A stretch of 64,000 nucleotides of DNA from Gnetum montanum (Eukaryota > Streptophyta > Gnetopsida > Gnetales > Gnetaceae), in NCBI GenBank assembly GCA_015680685.1, contig MNCI01008930.1, positions 510,812 through 574,811 on the forward strand, given 5' to 3'. Position numbers and translations under genes: made by a program. Under the pieces are notes generated by a model. It saw only the letters and a list, made by a program, of their open reading frames with translations, did not search any database and was not told the DNA's origin. This document shows positions 20,950-32,411 of this stretch, one piece after another; within the stretch, counting starts at the first letter, position 1; each line of letters starts with the position of its first letter.

Positions 20950-22693
20950 TTATGCATTAGTATAAGGAGGGGGTTGGTCCCCAAGCTCCTCTATGTTGTT
21001 AGCTCCTGTCCCACTAGGGCCAGCCTCACCACCATGTGCCTATAAAATAAAAACAAAAACAAGAAAAATAACAAAATAAGTAAACACAAACAAACAGATT
21101 AAAATAGAAAAAGGGGGATGATTAAAAGAAATAAAACACTCACAGGTGGGGAAGGCTTGAGATTAGCTTCCAGGCATCATAGACTCTCTTCTTCAGGCAT
21201 GCACACCTAGTCTTTCTCATGTCCGAGGTCTATATTGGCTAAGGTTTTACCCTTTTCCACTAAAGATCAGGAAGGGTGCTCAAGAGAAAACATATTGGTT
21301 GAAACTTTCCCAGAGGTAGTGGTAATGGATCTCTTAGGAGACCCCTCCACTTTTCTACACTCAACAAACTTGTCATAGGAAGAGCACAAGCCTAACCCCT
21401 CCAGGAACATCTCCAACCATTAACGTTCAACTAATTTCTCCTTCAACCATTTTTTGTATTGGTTCTTATGATCTTTCTGTTCTTGGCCCGATTTATGTAC
21501 TTTGAATGTAAAGGACTTCCAATCATGGCACTTCCTATTCAACAAATCCATCTAGGCTCTTTGTTCAGCCAGATCCCAAATCGCCTGCACCTTGCTATTC
21601 AAGCTTGCCCAATAACGTGCATAGGTGATCTTGGATGTACTTCAGGTACTATTACTGGCCAATTTAGTAGAGGAAAAATCATAACGGGCTTGCAAGTCAT
21701 TCCTCTCCTCTGTCACCTTTGCCATATTTTCTCTAAATGATTGAATTTCAAGCCATAACTGTTCAATTAAGTGCGTATAGGTCCAAAGAGACTTGGCATT
21801 AGGAACAACACAACCTAAAATCGCATCATAAATCCTTCTTGGGATCTTCTCAATATCTTTGGAAAATTTCAGAAGACCATCAATATGGGTAGCCTTGGAA
21901 GGACTCCATTGAAACTTTGCATCTACAAGTACAAACATCACACATATGAGCTAATAAGAGATCACCAATAGATGCAAAAGCATGATGAACTCAGGAACTT
22001 GGTATAAAGTACACACCTAATTTAGGATGAGCCTCTTGTAGATGAGTAACAACATCATTGACGATGCCCATAACAAAGTCTACTTTATTGGGCATCTCAG
22101 GCCATGACCTTAATTGACCAATGGATGTTGAATCTACATGGGAAGGCACCTCAACTGGGCCCTGTAACTTGGACACATTAGCCTAATATGCATGTGCTTC
22201 AGGTGCTTCAGCATCCATGTCTGATGTTAGGAAAAGTCATGATAATCAAAACAATGTACAAAGTTAAGAAGTAAAAAATGCGGATCAAACTAACAAAACA
22301 TACAAAGCGGCCCTTTACTGGTTAGCTCAGGAGGATCACCAAGGTGTAGAGACCCATCAAAGAAACCATCAAAAATACCTTTTTCATTGCTTGAATTCTT
22401 AAGAGCATCTAAATCCTCAACAAGTGTCACTCCCATGGTATCCGTTTCATCCTCTTCCTGTAAGATGGGAATAGCCTCAACTACTTCTTCTCTTGTTTCC
22501 TCCTCTTCATCACACCTAGTGATAACATCTTCAAGCTCACCCATTGGAGCTAATTCTTCCCTTTTGGGAGTACCCTCTATTAATACCAATAAATCTAAGG
22601 TTAGCAAGACATAATAGGTATGCATATTTAAGTAAGAAAATAAATTCAAAAAAGTGATAAAAACACTTAAAGCAAAAAAATATATATACTTAC

Positions 22694-23700
22694 CCGTTCC
22701 TAGCAAGATGAATCGAATCTTCTTTGCCCTTGGTGGTCTTGCCTCATTAGTAGGTTCCCTTGAACGCTCAGCCCTTTTCACCTTAGCCTTAGCCTTCTCG
22801 ATAGTCTCCTGAATCAAGCGCTCGTCTCTCTGAACATTTGTATGCATTTTAGATGGTTCCAACACCAAGCTATCACGCGAATGGTGGGAACGACTGGCTA
22901 CACCCCTTGTAGTGATAGAGACTGATTCCTTGATGCCTTCAAGTGGATCTTGGGATCTAGTGGTGTTAAATAGATGACAGACCCAGTATCTCCATAGACC
23001 ACTAAAAACTCAGTAAACCTACAGAGATAGCCCGCAAAAAGGGCAAAGGTAAAGTGGGACTTAGCATCAACATTGGAATGTAGCCTAATGATCTCTCTAT
23101 AGAGACCTAATACAAGGAACTATGTGCAATTGTAGCACATACCAGTCTCCAAGACTGAGCGCATAACACGTGCAAACTCAATCCCAAGACTTCTTGCTTG
23201 GGAAAGAGACTTAGGGAATGCTTGTGCTCTAAAGGGCAGGTACAAAAAATTTACCTCCATCAAGTGAGTATCAGCTTCCATGGCAAATCCCTTAGGACCC
23301 CAGGGTACACCTAGCCAGTCTTCAAGTTCCTTGATCACATGGCATTCTCTAGTTCCTCTATCCACCGCCACCTTAGCACCAACTGCTGGTACACTGAAAA
23401 GATCATAAAAGAATTCAACAGTTAGGTGGAAAGACATCTTAACTCCCTGAACTCATGTAGTAAAATAGGAGACATCATCATTAAAAGAGTCAACGATGGC
23501 AGCCATTTCAGTCATGGGAATGTTAGGAGTCAAGGTAGTAAATAGGTCCATCAAACCTACATTGGTAAGAAAGTTGATGATTTGTTTAGGTGCCTTCTTG
23601 TGCAACCTCCATTGTGACTCCTCTGTCTCTCCAAAATTCATAAAGAGAGTGGCCTTAGTGTGTCTGGATATGACAGTAACCTCATCAAGGGGAACAACCA
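22694..23700 (-). other. Large exon 5 of the outer antisense gene: unassigned conserved domain
   Basis: Starts after TTTTCTACAG and ends at GG|GTAAGT. Conserved blocks shared with 10211-11251: VGLMDLFTTLTPNIPMTEMA, FFYDLFSVPAVGAK, ELEDWLGVPWGPKGF, YLPFRAQAFPKSLSQ, ARVMRSVLETGMCYN and GYLCRFTEFLVV. The end is basic (KAKAKVKRAERSREP, ~22802-22758), possibly a nuclear localisation segment. Family unknown. Confidence 0.65.
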
Positions 23701-24142
23701 CTGTAGAAAAGACACAGGAGACATTGAGTAAAAATTAAGAATATGATAAGCAATGATGTAACAAAAATGAAAGCCAAGCCTAGAACACAACCATTTACCA
23801 TTAGCAAATGGAGTAGGCACATTTGCTACAAGATCAACCGTTTGAGAAAAAATAGACCCATCAGGAGACCAATCCTCATGCAACTAGCTGCGAACTCGAC
23901 AACGTTCAAAGGCCCTAGACAATTGCCTAGGATAATTGTTAATAGCACCCTTGGTCTAATCTAGCATTGCAACACGAAGAGTGGGGCCCATCATGAATGC
24001 CTCCAAGGCTTTATGCACTAAGGCAAGTCCACTATCATCCTCAAGCAATCCATGCTTAGCAAAATGGGGCCTCTAAAAGAAAAAGTATTCATACGTAAAC
24101 AATGATATAATGCTAAAGGAACCAAAGTATAAAAGAGCATAC

Positions 24143-24591
24143 TTGTCTACTTTGTACACTGTTCTAGCTAGATTTTGGAATAGTGTATGTACATGGTAGG
24201 CTAGAAAACGTGTGCTACTACTGTTGTAATGGCTGCAAGATGGCAATCCCCACACACGGGTCAAAGGACGTGTAGATCTAGGACCTTCGAGGGTGCCTCC
24301 CTTGACTATATATGGTCCCTCATCAATGTCAACAATGAAAGCTAACATGCCTTGTGCTAAGCAAGGCAACATGGTATCAACAATATCATGAGTTAGCTGT
24401 TCACTCAAATGAGACCATATGACAACGCTAAAATTCTGCAAAATAAATGATAAAAATGCACCAACATTTGAATGAAACCATAATACATGTGGCTCAATCT
24501 GCATATCATAACTAGGCATGTTCGGTTCCAAAGGCCAAACCAAGATAGCACACCGACAAGTTCAACCACAAGGAGAAAAGGCTTAAGTCCC
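24143..24591 (-). other. Exon 3 of the outer antisense gene: FCP1/NIF-like (HAD) domain
   Basis: GLKPFLLVVELVGVLS (from 24590) matches motif I with Asp replaced by Glu (ELVGVL). After a frameshift, LWFHSNVGAFLSFIL then NFSVVIWSHLSEQLTHDIVDTML matches the FLxF and VWSS segments. TRVWGLP and HYNSSSTRFLAYHVHTLFQN match the YNSSNTLLxDDSPYKAFLNP segment without the Asp pair. The same degenerate layout is seen in the inner e3. Confidence 0.65.
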
Positions 24592-24884
24592 CTGCATAGA
24601 GCAAGAAGCTTAGGTAAGTAAATTAAAACATATAAATAAATAAACCTAAAAAGTAAATAACATTCAACACACACACAAGATCACCTCATGAGACAAGAAC
24701 ACCAGTATTCATTTGGTGTATTTGATGCTCGCTAGGGAACATTGGGATTCATTAAACATTAGACAATAGTTCTTCACAAGCAATATGAAATCAACATTCA
24801 TAAAAAAACATTTAAAATGCTTAGAAACATAACACCAAAAAATAGTGAGCATCCCATAACACACACTATCCTCAATAACTCCTC

Positions 24885-25025
24885 AACCTCCCTTGCAACT
24901 CATGCTACAATTTGGCAGTTTGCACTCTTCACAACTCACGCTGTAGTTTACACTCTAGTAGCTCACGCTGTAGTTCACACTCTTCGCAGCTCATGCTGTA
25001 ACTCACATCCTGGTGCCCTACAACC
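24885..25025 (+). repeat. Degenerate ~30-bp repeats with ACTCACGCTGTAG core
   Basis: AACTCACGCTGTAGTTYACACTC and variants recur at about 24897, 24931, 24959 and 24987. Confidence 0.7.
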
Positions 25026-25203
25026 CTGTAACTGACGCCTTTAATTTTTCCTTAGATAACTCACATTTACAAATTCCCTCAAAATGCAACAAAGAAATGC
25101 CATCATCCCAAACAAGAAGCAAAATCATGCCAAAAATATTGAAACATGGTGGTTCAAACAGCTCACGCTGCCCTATTGAAAAAATGAATTTTCAAGTTTT
25201 GGC

Positions 25204-25325
25204 TTGTCCTAGGTCACTAGGGCACACACGTGTTCTTGCAACTCACGCTAGGGCACACACGCATTCCTGCAACTCACACCAAGGCACACATGCATTCTTG
25301 CAACTCACGCTAGGGCCCTAGTTCA
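25204..25325 (+). repeat. ~32-37-bp tandem repeats with GGCACACACG and CTTGCAACTCACGCTA
   Basis: Three to four units between 25204 and 25325, sharing the ACTCACGCT word with the array at 24885-25025 and with the outer LTR repeats. Confidence 0.75.
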
Positions 25326-25751
25326 ACTTATTCCATGTGGTTGCATTGCATTTTTTCTCATTTGGATGTTTTATTATTATTATTATTTCCTACATTATCT
25401 TCATTTTCATGCTCTCAAGATAGTTTCCTTTGTTCCTTTTTATGTATTAACACCTAAGCATTAAAGAAAAAACAAAGTATGAGAACTAATATTTCAAAAA
25501 TCATCACAAAATTACAACATTAGTATTCACATGAAATATGAACACCATATGGCCCGGCATGGCCTAAAACTACCACATGGCCCAGTAAGGCCTAAATTTG
25601 CCACGTGTATGCGTATGACGTTAAACTACTCTTGCATGCCATAGTTTCATCAAGATGTAAATTAATTACACAAAGCTAGTTTATATAGCAACTCCCCCGT
25701 TAGACAATCTCGCTTATGGTGCTCCTGATTTAAATTGGCAAGAACAAGCAT
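25326..25751. other. Spacer before the outer pol frame
   Basis: AT-rich. Near 25552-25625 GGCCTAAAACTACCA-like and GACGTTAAACTACTC words recur, mirroring the array at 20328-20505 on the other side of the antisense gene. No gene seen. Confidence 0.5.
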
Positions 25752-27104
25752 ATGGACATTGAGAACCTCTTTTCAACATTGTCTATCAATGGATCTCATA
25801 GGGCCATTAAAAGAGTGATTAATCTAGAATCCTTAGATCTAGACTCATCTACTCATGTTAATTTCATGGCATCCACTCAAGAAACATCAGACTGCCCCGA
25901 GGGTATGACTAAAACTTTGGACTTAGAAGCCGACAACATCATTGAAGATCCCCTCATTGAAATCCCCATCATTATTTCTAGTGGAAAAGTTAAAACATTA
26001 AAACTGAGTACTCTACTAAATCCACAACTTGCCAATGACATTACACAAGTGCTGAAGAACAACATCAAAACATTCACTTGGTCATATACCAATATGCCAG
26101 GACTAGACCCTCGCATCATCCAGCATAACATCATCCTCAATGAAAAACTTAGACCAATAAAGCAAAAAGCACATAAGGTTAAACCTGAGGTGGCATTGGT
26201 AGTTCGTAATGAAATCACAAAGCTTTACCAAGCTAGTTTCGTCCGAGTTGTTGACTATGCCGATTGGGTATCCAACATTGTTGTAGTCCCTAAGAAGAAT
26301 AGCAGCATTCACATATGCATTGACTTCTGTGACCACAACATAGCCACTACAAAGGATGACTTCCCACTACCCAGTATCGATCAACTCATTGACTCAACTG
26401 TTGGGCATGCATTGTTATCCTTTATGGACGGATTCTTAGGATACAACCAAATAAGGATCAACCCAGAACACCAACTCAGGACAACCTTCATGACATCTTG
26501 GGGCACGTTCTGTTATACAATGATGTCATTCGGTCTCAAAAACACAGGTGCTACATATCAATGAGTGATCAAATATATATTTAGTGATTATATGCTTGAT
26601 TCACTTAACGATTATGTAGATGACATCACAATAAAGTACAAAAAAACCGAGCAACATGCAAAGGACCTAAACTTGGTACTCAAACATTGTATCAAATATG
26701 ACCTTAGACTTAACCCAAAGAAATGTATCTTTGGAGTTAAAACGAGTAAAATGATTGGCTTCATAGTCTCAGAGACAGGGATACGAGTAGACCTCGACAA
26801 GGTTAAAGCAATAACTAGCATGCAACCACCTAAGAACCTTACCGAACTACGCGACCTGCAAGGTAGAAAACAATTCATTAGACATTTTATCACAAAATTG
26901 ATGAACAAGTTGAAACCCATGCAACATTTACTGCAAAAGAATGTCCATTTTCAATGGAGTCAACAGTGTCAAGAAGCATTTGAAAACATAAAAATGGAGT
27001 TGGCTCAACTGCCAATAGTTCATCCCCCACAAAGTGATAAACCTTTTTACATCTACTTCACCACATTCGATTCATTTATTACATCTATGATTTGCCAAAA
27101 ATGA
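25752..27104 (+). pseudogene. Reverse transcriptase of the outer Tat-type element
   Basis: A 270-codon frame from ATG 25752 is followed, after a TGA at 26562, by 179 more codons in the same frame. It reads EDPLIEIP, MPGLDPRIIQHNIIL, KQKAHKVKPEV, DYADWVSNIVVVPKK, DFPLPSIDQLIDS, SFMDGFLGYNQIRINPEHQ and SWGTFCYTMMSFGLKNTGATYQ. The catalytic box is intact (YVDD, 26613-26624). The thumb motifs LNPKKCIFGV and GIRVDLDKVKAI follow. This is the best-preserved pol of the two Tat elements. The ATG may not be the original start, because Tat/Ogre pol is thought to be joined to gag-pro by splicing. Confidence 0.9.
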
Positions 27105-27398
27105 GAAGATGGAATCGAGATCCCTGTATACTATTTAAGATACACCTTAGCTGCCTACGAACAATGAGACAATGACTTGGAAAGGTAATGTCTTTCCCTT
27201 GTCTTTTCTTTAAAAATGTTGCGACATTACCTCTTCCGTAATCAATTCAATATCATTTTCAAAGACAACATGCTTCAAGCTATCACCAACAACATCTATG
27301 AATCAAGTAGGATAGCTAGATGGAAGGTGATGATTGCAGATTTTGACCTGTGCTACATTGCTCAATCCTCCACTAAGGGTTAAATAATAGCCAATCAG
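27030..27398 (+). pseudogene. First RNase H of the outer element, degenerate
   Basis: PFYIYFTTFDSFITSMICQK, then stops; IPVYYLRYTLAAYEQ-like and LSLVFSLKMLRHYLF sequence to about 27235; SSRIARWKVMIADFDLCYIAQSSTKG to about 27382. Same order as 14880-15330. Confidence 0.75.
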
Positions 27399-28060
27399 TT
27401 GACTACATTACCAACACAAGATCAAGCAATAATCATCCTCGAATTCCCTGATGAGAATATTAACAGCATAGACACAGTGCCCGATAACTACAATGCAATC
27501 CTGCACTTTGATGGAGTATCCACCTCCCAAGGAGGAAGTGCTGCAACCATCATAACGTATCCCTCTAGAGAAATGTTTTCCTTTGCCTATCAACTAAACT
27601 TCCCTTGTACCAACAACATGGTAGAGTACGAAGGTCTTCTTAGAGGTCTGATGGTAGCACTAACTTTAGGAATCACATGTCTTGTAGTTCGAGGTGACTC
27701 ACAGTTAGTAATCAATCAAGTCACAAAGGTCTACGCATGAAAATCTTCTCACTTAGAACCATATTGTGGCCTAACTAAACACTTGCTAAAACAATTGATC
27801 AACGTATATGTGCAACATATTCCTAGGAATAAAAATATCATCGCCGATGCACTTGCTACACTAGCCTTGAACATGATGCTTGAGATGTTCCATGCGTTGC
27901 CCAGTTCTATACCAAATTGTGCCAAACCTATAACCGACACTCTCAACAAAATACCCATAGCATCCATCAGCACTACATAAGCAATAGAATGATACGATGA
28001 CATAAAAGTGTACCTTCAACAAGGAAAACCACCAAAACATTTGACAAGTGCCCAAAAAGA
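27399..28060 (+). pseudogene. Second, archaeal-type RNase H (aRH) of the outer element
   Basis: LHFDGVSTSQGGSAA (~27502), CTNNMVEYEGLLRGL (~27608) and LVVRGDSQLVINQVTKVYA (~27680-27738) hold the catalytic Asp, Glu and Asp. After a TGA at 27738, HIPRNKNIIADALATLAL (~27817-27871) completes the domain. Confidence 0.85.
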
Positions 28061-29228
28061 CACAGTGTGAAAACGATCTCGGCAATATGTGTTAATAGGT
28101 GACACCCTATGTTGCAGATCCTATGAAGGCATTCTATTAGTATGCATTAGTAGCATCAATAGGTAAATAATCATGGAACAAGTTCACGAAGGACTTTGTG
28201 GAGGGCATATAGCACCCAAAGCAATGGCAATGAAAATTAGACGTTTGGGCTACTACTGGCCATACATGGAGTATGATTGCTTCTCCAGGGTTAGGAAATG
28301 TAACATTTTCCAAAGGCATGATAACCTAATACATGTACCACCTAATGAGTTGCATATGACACAAATCACATGGCCATTCCAAAAATGGGGTTTAGACATC
28401 ATTGGGCCGATAACACCACCATCTTCAGTAGGACATAAATTCATCATCACTGCAACCGAATATTTCACAAAATTGGTAGAAGCTATTCCCCTTAGGAAAA
28501 CCATGTCTAAACATGTTTTCAATTTCATATTAGAAAACATCGTGACTAGCTTTGGTATCCCGATGACCATGGTCACTGATAATGGACCATAGTTTAGTAG
28601 TACGAATACTAAAAGCTTCTGTGAAAGCCTAGGTATTAAACACTAGTTTTCATCGCCATATTACCCACAGAGAAATGGTCAAGCAGAGTCTACAAATAAA
28701 ATGATCATCATGGTGCTCAAAAAGATGTTGAATCAAAGAAAGGGATGACGGCACGAGTAGTTAATCTATGCATTATGGGCATATCGAACAATGCATCGAA
28801 CGTCCACAGGTAAAACACCATATATCCTTGTATACGGATTTGAAGCTATGCTACCTTTGGATTTATAGGTTCCCTCATTGCAGATAATGCTTTCTAGCCT
28901 CCTTGATGAAGGATAGAATAATGAGCTACACATTATTAACCTTGACTTGGTGGAGGAAGAAAGGGTACAAGCACTTAATCAAATCGAATGGTACCAAAGA
29001 TAATAACGACGATGTCATTAACACAATCCACATAAGTGATTGATCAAGGAAGGTGTCCTAGTTCTCAAGGTGGTTCAAGAACACTTAGAAAAATTCTCAG
29101 CTAATTGGAAAGGGCCTTACCTAGTCATCAAGGCATATGATAATGAGGCATTCAAACTCACCGACATGGACAAAAACAAGTTCACCAATCCTACAAATCA
29201 TATGTACCTAAAACCATTCTATGTTTGA
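28061..29228 (+). pseudogene. Integrase of the outer Tat-type element
   Basis: Zinc finger VHEGLCGGH (~28181-28208); KCNIFQ (~28299) lacks the last Cys of HHCC. Core: GLDIIGPITPP, VTDNGP (Asp intact, ~28574), then a TAG, and GQAESTNK (~28678-28700). C-terminal KFSANWKGPYLVIKAYDNEAFKL and the end NHMYLKPFYV with TGA at 29226. Several stops (28590, 28645, 28746, 28867 and others). Confidence 0.9.
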
Positions 29229-29239
29229 TGAGCTCAAGG

Positions 29240-29470
29240 TACATAATGGTCCTGACATCATGACTTAAAATTGAGACCATAGAACGATCCTGGAATCACG
29301 ACTTAAAATTGATACCACAAAATGATCCTGGCATCATGACTTAAAATTGATACCATAGAACAGTCCTAGCATTAGGACTTAAAAATGATACCACAGAATA
29401 GTCCTGGAGCTATGACTTAAAACTAACACCACAGAACGTCCTGGTGTCATGACAGTAAATTAACACCACA
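29240..29470 (+). repeat. 38-bp tandem repeat array after integrase, outer element
   Basis: About six units of CCTGRCATCATGACTTAAAATTGATACCAYAGAAYGAT. The GACTTAAAATT core is of the same type as the other (T)TAAACTA repeats in these elements. Looser copies (GACTATAAACTAGC) continue to ~29670. Confidence 0.9.
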
Positions 29471-29670
29471 AAGCTCTATCTGGTATGATACAAACCTACC
29501 ATGCTTGCTCATCAGAGTCCACTAAGACTATAAACTAGCTTGCCTCTTCATAGTCCGCACAACTATAAACTAGCACTGCACTATCTGCTACGACGATAAA
29601 CTAGCAATGTCCAAAGGGTTATAATGTGAAACTAATCCATAACAGTCTGTTAAGACTATAAATTGGTGAC

Positions 29671-30850
29671 ATCATCAATAACCTGGTGTCATCTAAAAAG
29701 AAATGCTGCTATTGTCGACTGTATGTGCTCACCAAAAACCTGCCACCTGATCTGTCACATAGACCTGGATGAAAATGATGTTGTTCAAGATTTTGTTTGC
29801 CTTGAAACTTCACATGATGGCTCCATTCCATCAGCTAAATGCAAGTATAAAGTGTTTAGCTAACTGAATCATTTGTGGTTTTCTTGTCCCCTTGGAGTTG
29901 TGTTTGCAAGATGACACACTTGAGGTGTTCATGCATAGATGCAGTTCATCATGACGATAGGGTATCACATTCTTCCTGATGCATGCAACTAGGTTAATCA
30001 ATATGCTCATAAGTACATTCCTGACTCCTGATACATTCCCTATTTCCCATCATGCCCCCTTATCCTATTCAACTACATCCCCTAGATACATTGTATCCTA
30101 CTCACCTAAAGCTCTTGATACATTGGCGTACACTGTGATTCTCAAAGAAATTGCAACGTAAAACAAAATACACGATACATAATACAAATGCAAGTGCATG
30201 AGCATGAGCACAACATTGAACGAAAAATCTTTCAAAAAGACCAAAAAGAACGCAAAAAGAAAACAAGAAGAAACAAAAAGCAAAAATAAAAGAAAAAGCA
30301 AAAGAAAAAGAAAAAAAAAAGGTCAAAGAGAAAAATGTCTGGAAAAGGTCTTCATGACCCTATGGACATCATGGACTAAAGACCATTGGCTCTTCTCATA
30401 CAAGCCCCAAGCAAGAAGGCAATTGTCTTAAGAAAACACTCATATCTCAAATAATCATGTTGCACATCATCACGTGGCTCTGGCTGTTTACAATGGGCTC
30501 CTCTAAACATGATACAAAGGTCCCATTTCTCCAAAGAACACATCTCCTATGCTTTGGTTCCAAGTCTGCTATATATTGGCTATTGACAAGGACCAAAAAG
30601 CTTACTCATTCACATGAGAGCACTCCTCTCCCATAGTTAAAACAATGACACCCCTGATCAAGTTCTAATTTCCTTAGTTACAACCAATCCCATTGCATCT
30701 TGAACTACATTTCCCCAATCCCTTTTACATTTGAACATGGTGTGATGACATCCAGCTAGGGGCCAACGGACAATGCTTGGTACTTAGTTTTCCATGGTGT
30801 TTTATATTTCTTTGTTAATGCCTCTTGGGTGGATTCCTCTAGACGTCAAC
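29671..30850. other. 3' internal region of the outer element, no recognised gene
   Basis: Mixed sequence with a very A/G-rich stretch at 30215-30340 (AAAGAAAAAG words), whose Lys-rich frame is a composition artefact. No gene or RNA recognised. Confidence 0.5.
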
Positions 30851-30863
30851 AAAGAGGGGCCAA
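30851..30863 (+). other. Polypurine tract of the outer element
   Basis: AAAGAGGGGCCAA directly before the LTR start TGAAACACC; same sequence as at 18351-18363. Confidence 0.8.
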
Positions 30864-31164
30864 TGAAACACCAAAAAATTTTGGCTTAGACACTTTAAAA
30901 CAAGAACGAATCAAGCTCTTTCAGTATTCAGGAGGCAAAAACTTGACTAAGGCATGGAACTCAAGCCACCTTGCTCAAGCCAACTTGCTCATGTTGTCAA
31001 GCTAGCTTGCCCTCAACGTAGCCAACCCTGATAGCTTTCAAATCAGGTCAAAATGGTCCTAATTTGAATGGGTAAGATCCCCTTGGGGCCCACAGATAAA
31101 TACTCCAAGTTTTAGCATCCAAAACCCAAGATTTTAGGTCAAAATCGCACAAATCTTTCTACTC

Positions 31165-31830
31165 ACACTGAGGTCATGCTGCCCAGCATAAGTACAACGT
31201 GATTATAGCTTGACCAACTTTCAGAGCCTTAAAACCAAGTCTAAACAGTCTAAATTTGAGCATGTGGACTCCCCTCGAGCTTCACTAATGTTCATTGCAT
31301 CTCCTAGCCTCTAGAACATCAAAAATTAAGCTCAAAATCACATGATTTATTTACTCATGCCCAGGTCACGCTGGGGTCACACTGGAGCATGAGACTAGCG
31401 TGACCAAATAAAAGCAGGATAAATCAAGCAGGCCCAAGAACAATTTATAGCATCAACTCAACTCCCAAGGATAGGCAAAAATTCTACTTGTTCACAGGCT
31501 TCAAAAAATCAAAATTCAGGCATGAAACATGGCATTTTGGCTAGGTCACACTGAGGTCACGCTAGTAGCATGAGCCCAACGTGACCTGTCAAAGGTGGCT
31601 TAAATCAACACAAGAATAGAGTCAAATTCAACATCCAGGCCACCTTGGAGAGTAGGTAGTAGTTGCACTTCAAAAAATAGGCATCAGAGGTCAAAATTCA
31701 GCTCAAAATATGTTACTTGTAGTTGGTCATGCTGAGGTCACGCTGGTAGCATGAGCATTGGTCACGACCAAGCAAAAGCACTTCTAACACACGCTGAGGG
31801 CATGCTAGGACAAGATCAATGCACACTGGC
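31165..31830 (+). repeat. Diverged ~185-bp repeats in U3 with GGTCACGCTG ... GCGTGACC pairs
   Basis: Near 31170, 31365, 31550 and 31735, GAGGTCACGCTGG (or ATGCTG) is followed ~25-30 bases later by CATGAG..CAACGTGACC, a potential hairpin. The same unit is in the LTR at 63431-64000 (near 63560, 63730 and 63905). Confidence 0.7.
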
Positions 31831-32149
31831 AACCCTGGTGAAGTAAAAACATTTCCAACAGTAGTCTGTCCATAGATTCAGGAGTTCCAAGTGAGCCAGA
31901 ATCAAGAACTGTTGTTGTACATTATCAATCATTGTAAATTTTTCACATTTTTTAAGCTGGTCAAGCTCTTACCCTACAAATTGTACATGGGCATAAGCTA
32001 GCTTGCACAAGCTAGAAAAGATTGTAAAATATAGTGCATCTAGTCTAGAACATAGTCTTCCTGTGTACACCTATCACGTGATCCATTTTTCTTGGATCAC
32101 ACAGCCATTGACCTCATTGATGAATCCTGCTCTCAAGCCTAGAAAAATG

Positions 32150-32157
32150 TATAAATA
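32150..32157 (+). promoter_or_regulatory. TATA box in the outer LTR
   Basis: TATAAATA, placed like the box of the inner LTR. Confidence 0.55.
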
Positions 32158-32410
32158 CCCTGTTCATTGACATAAATGGGGTTAGCAAAAAATTGGAAAG
32201 AGAAAACTAGCAATCCTGAGCCCAGATGGATGTGATTCCTAGCACCTGTGAATGCCTCACATCACATCGGAGCTTAATGTTTGACTTGCAACACAACTAT
32301 GTTTTGACTAGTGCACATCTTGTGAATTAATACAACATTGTTCATTTTTCTCACCTTCCATTATGCTGTTCTAGTTCATTGTTTGCATTATTCCATTTCA
32401 TTGCATGTTT

Positions 32411-32411
32411 N
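32411..32411. other. Single N flanked by an exact 40-bp repeat (assembly join)
   Basis: The 40 bases at 32371-32410 recur exactly at 32414-32453. This is what an unmerged contig overlap would leave. Confidence 0.7.

Larger units (their letters stand above)
20950..24771 (-). pseudogene. Antisense multi-exon gene between protease and RT of the outer element, homologous to 8421-12738
   Basis: Minus-strand exons by eye: e2 24771-24685 (tentative), e3 24591-24143, e4 24072-23799, e5 23700-22694, e6 22576-22304, e7 22161-22017, e8 21922-21144, e9 21039-20950 (stop TAA 20950-20952). Borders are convincing: donors GTAAGT after e5, GTATGT after e6, GTGTGT after e7, GTGAGT after e8; acceptors TTTCTTTTAG (e4), TTTTCTACAG (e5) and TTTTATTTTATAG (e9). 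e3, e4, e5 and e8 lengths (449/274/1007/779) track the inner copy (452/281/1041/824). e3 is FCP1-like, e4-e5 carry conserved blocks, e6 is strongly acidic (DEEEETREEVVEA), and e8 is coiled-coil-like (LWLEIQSFRENMAKVTEERN). A few stops and one frameshift in e3 make it a pseudogene. Confidence 0.75.

Noticed and set aside
29240-29470. CRISPR-like array
   Set aside because: The 38-bp units are directly adjacent without unique spacers, and this is plant retrotransposon DNA.
30198-30431. Lys-rich frame
   Set aside because: Produced by an A/G-rich run; no conservation in the inner element.
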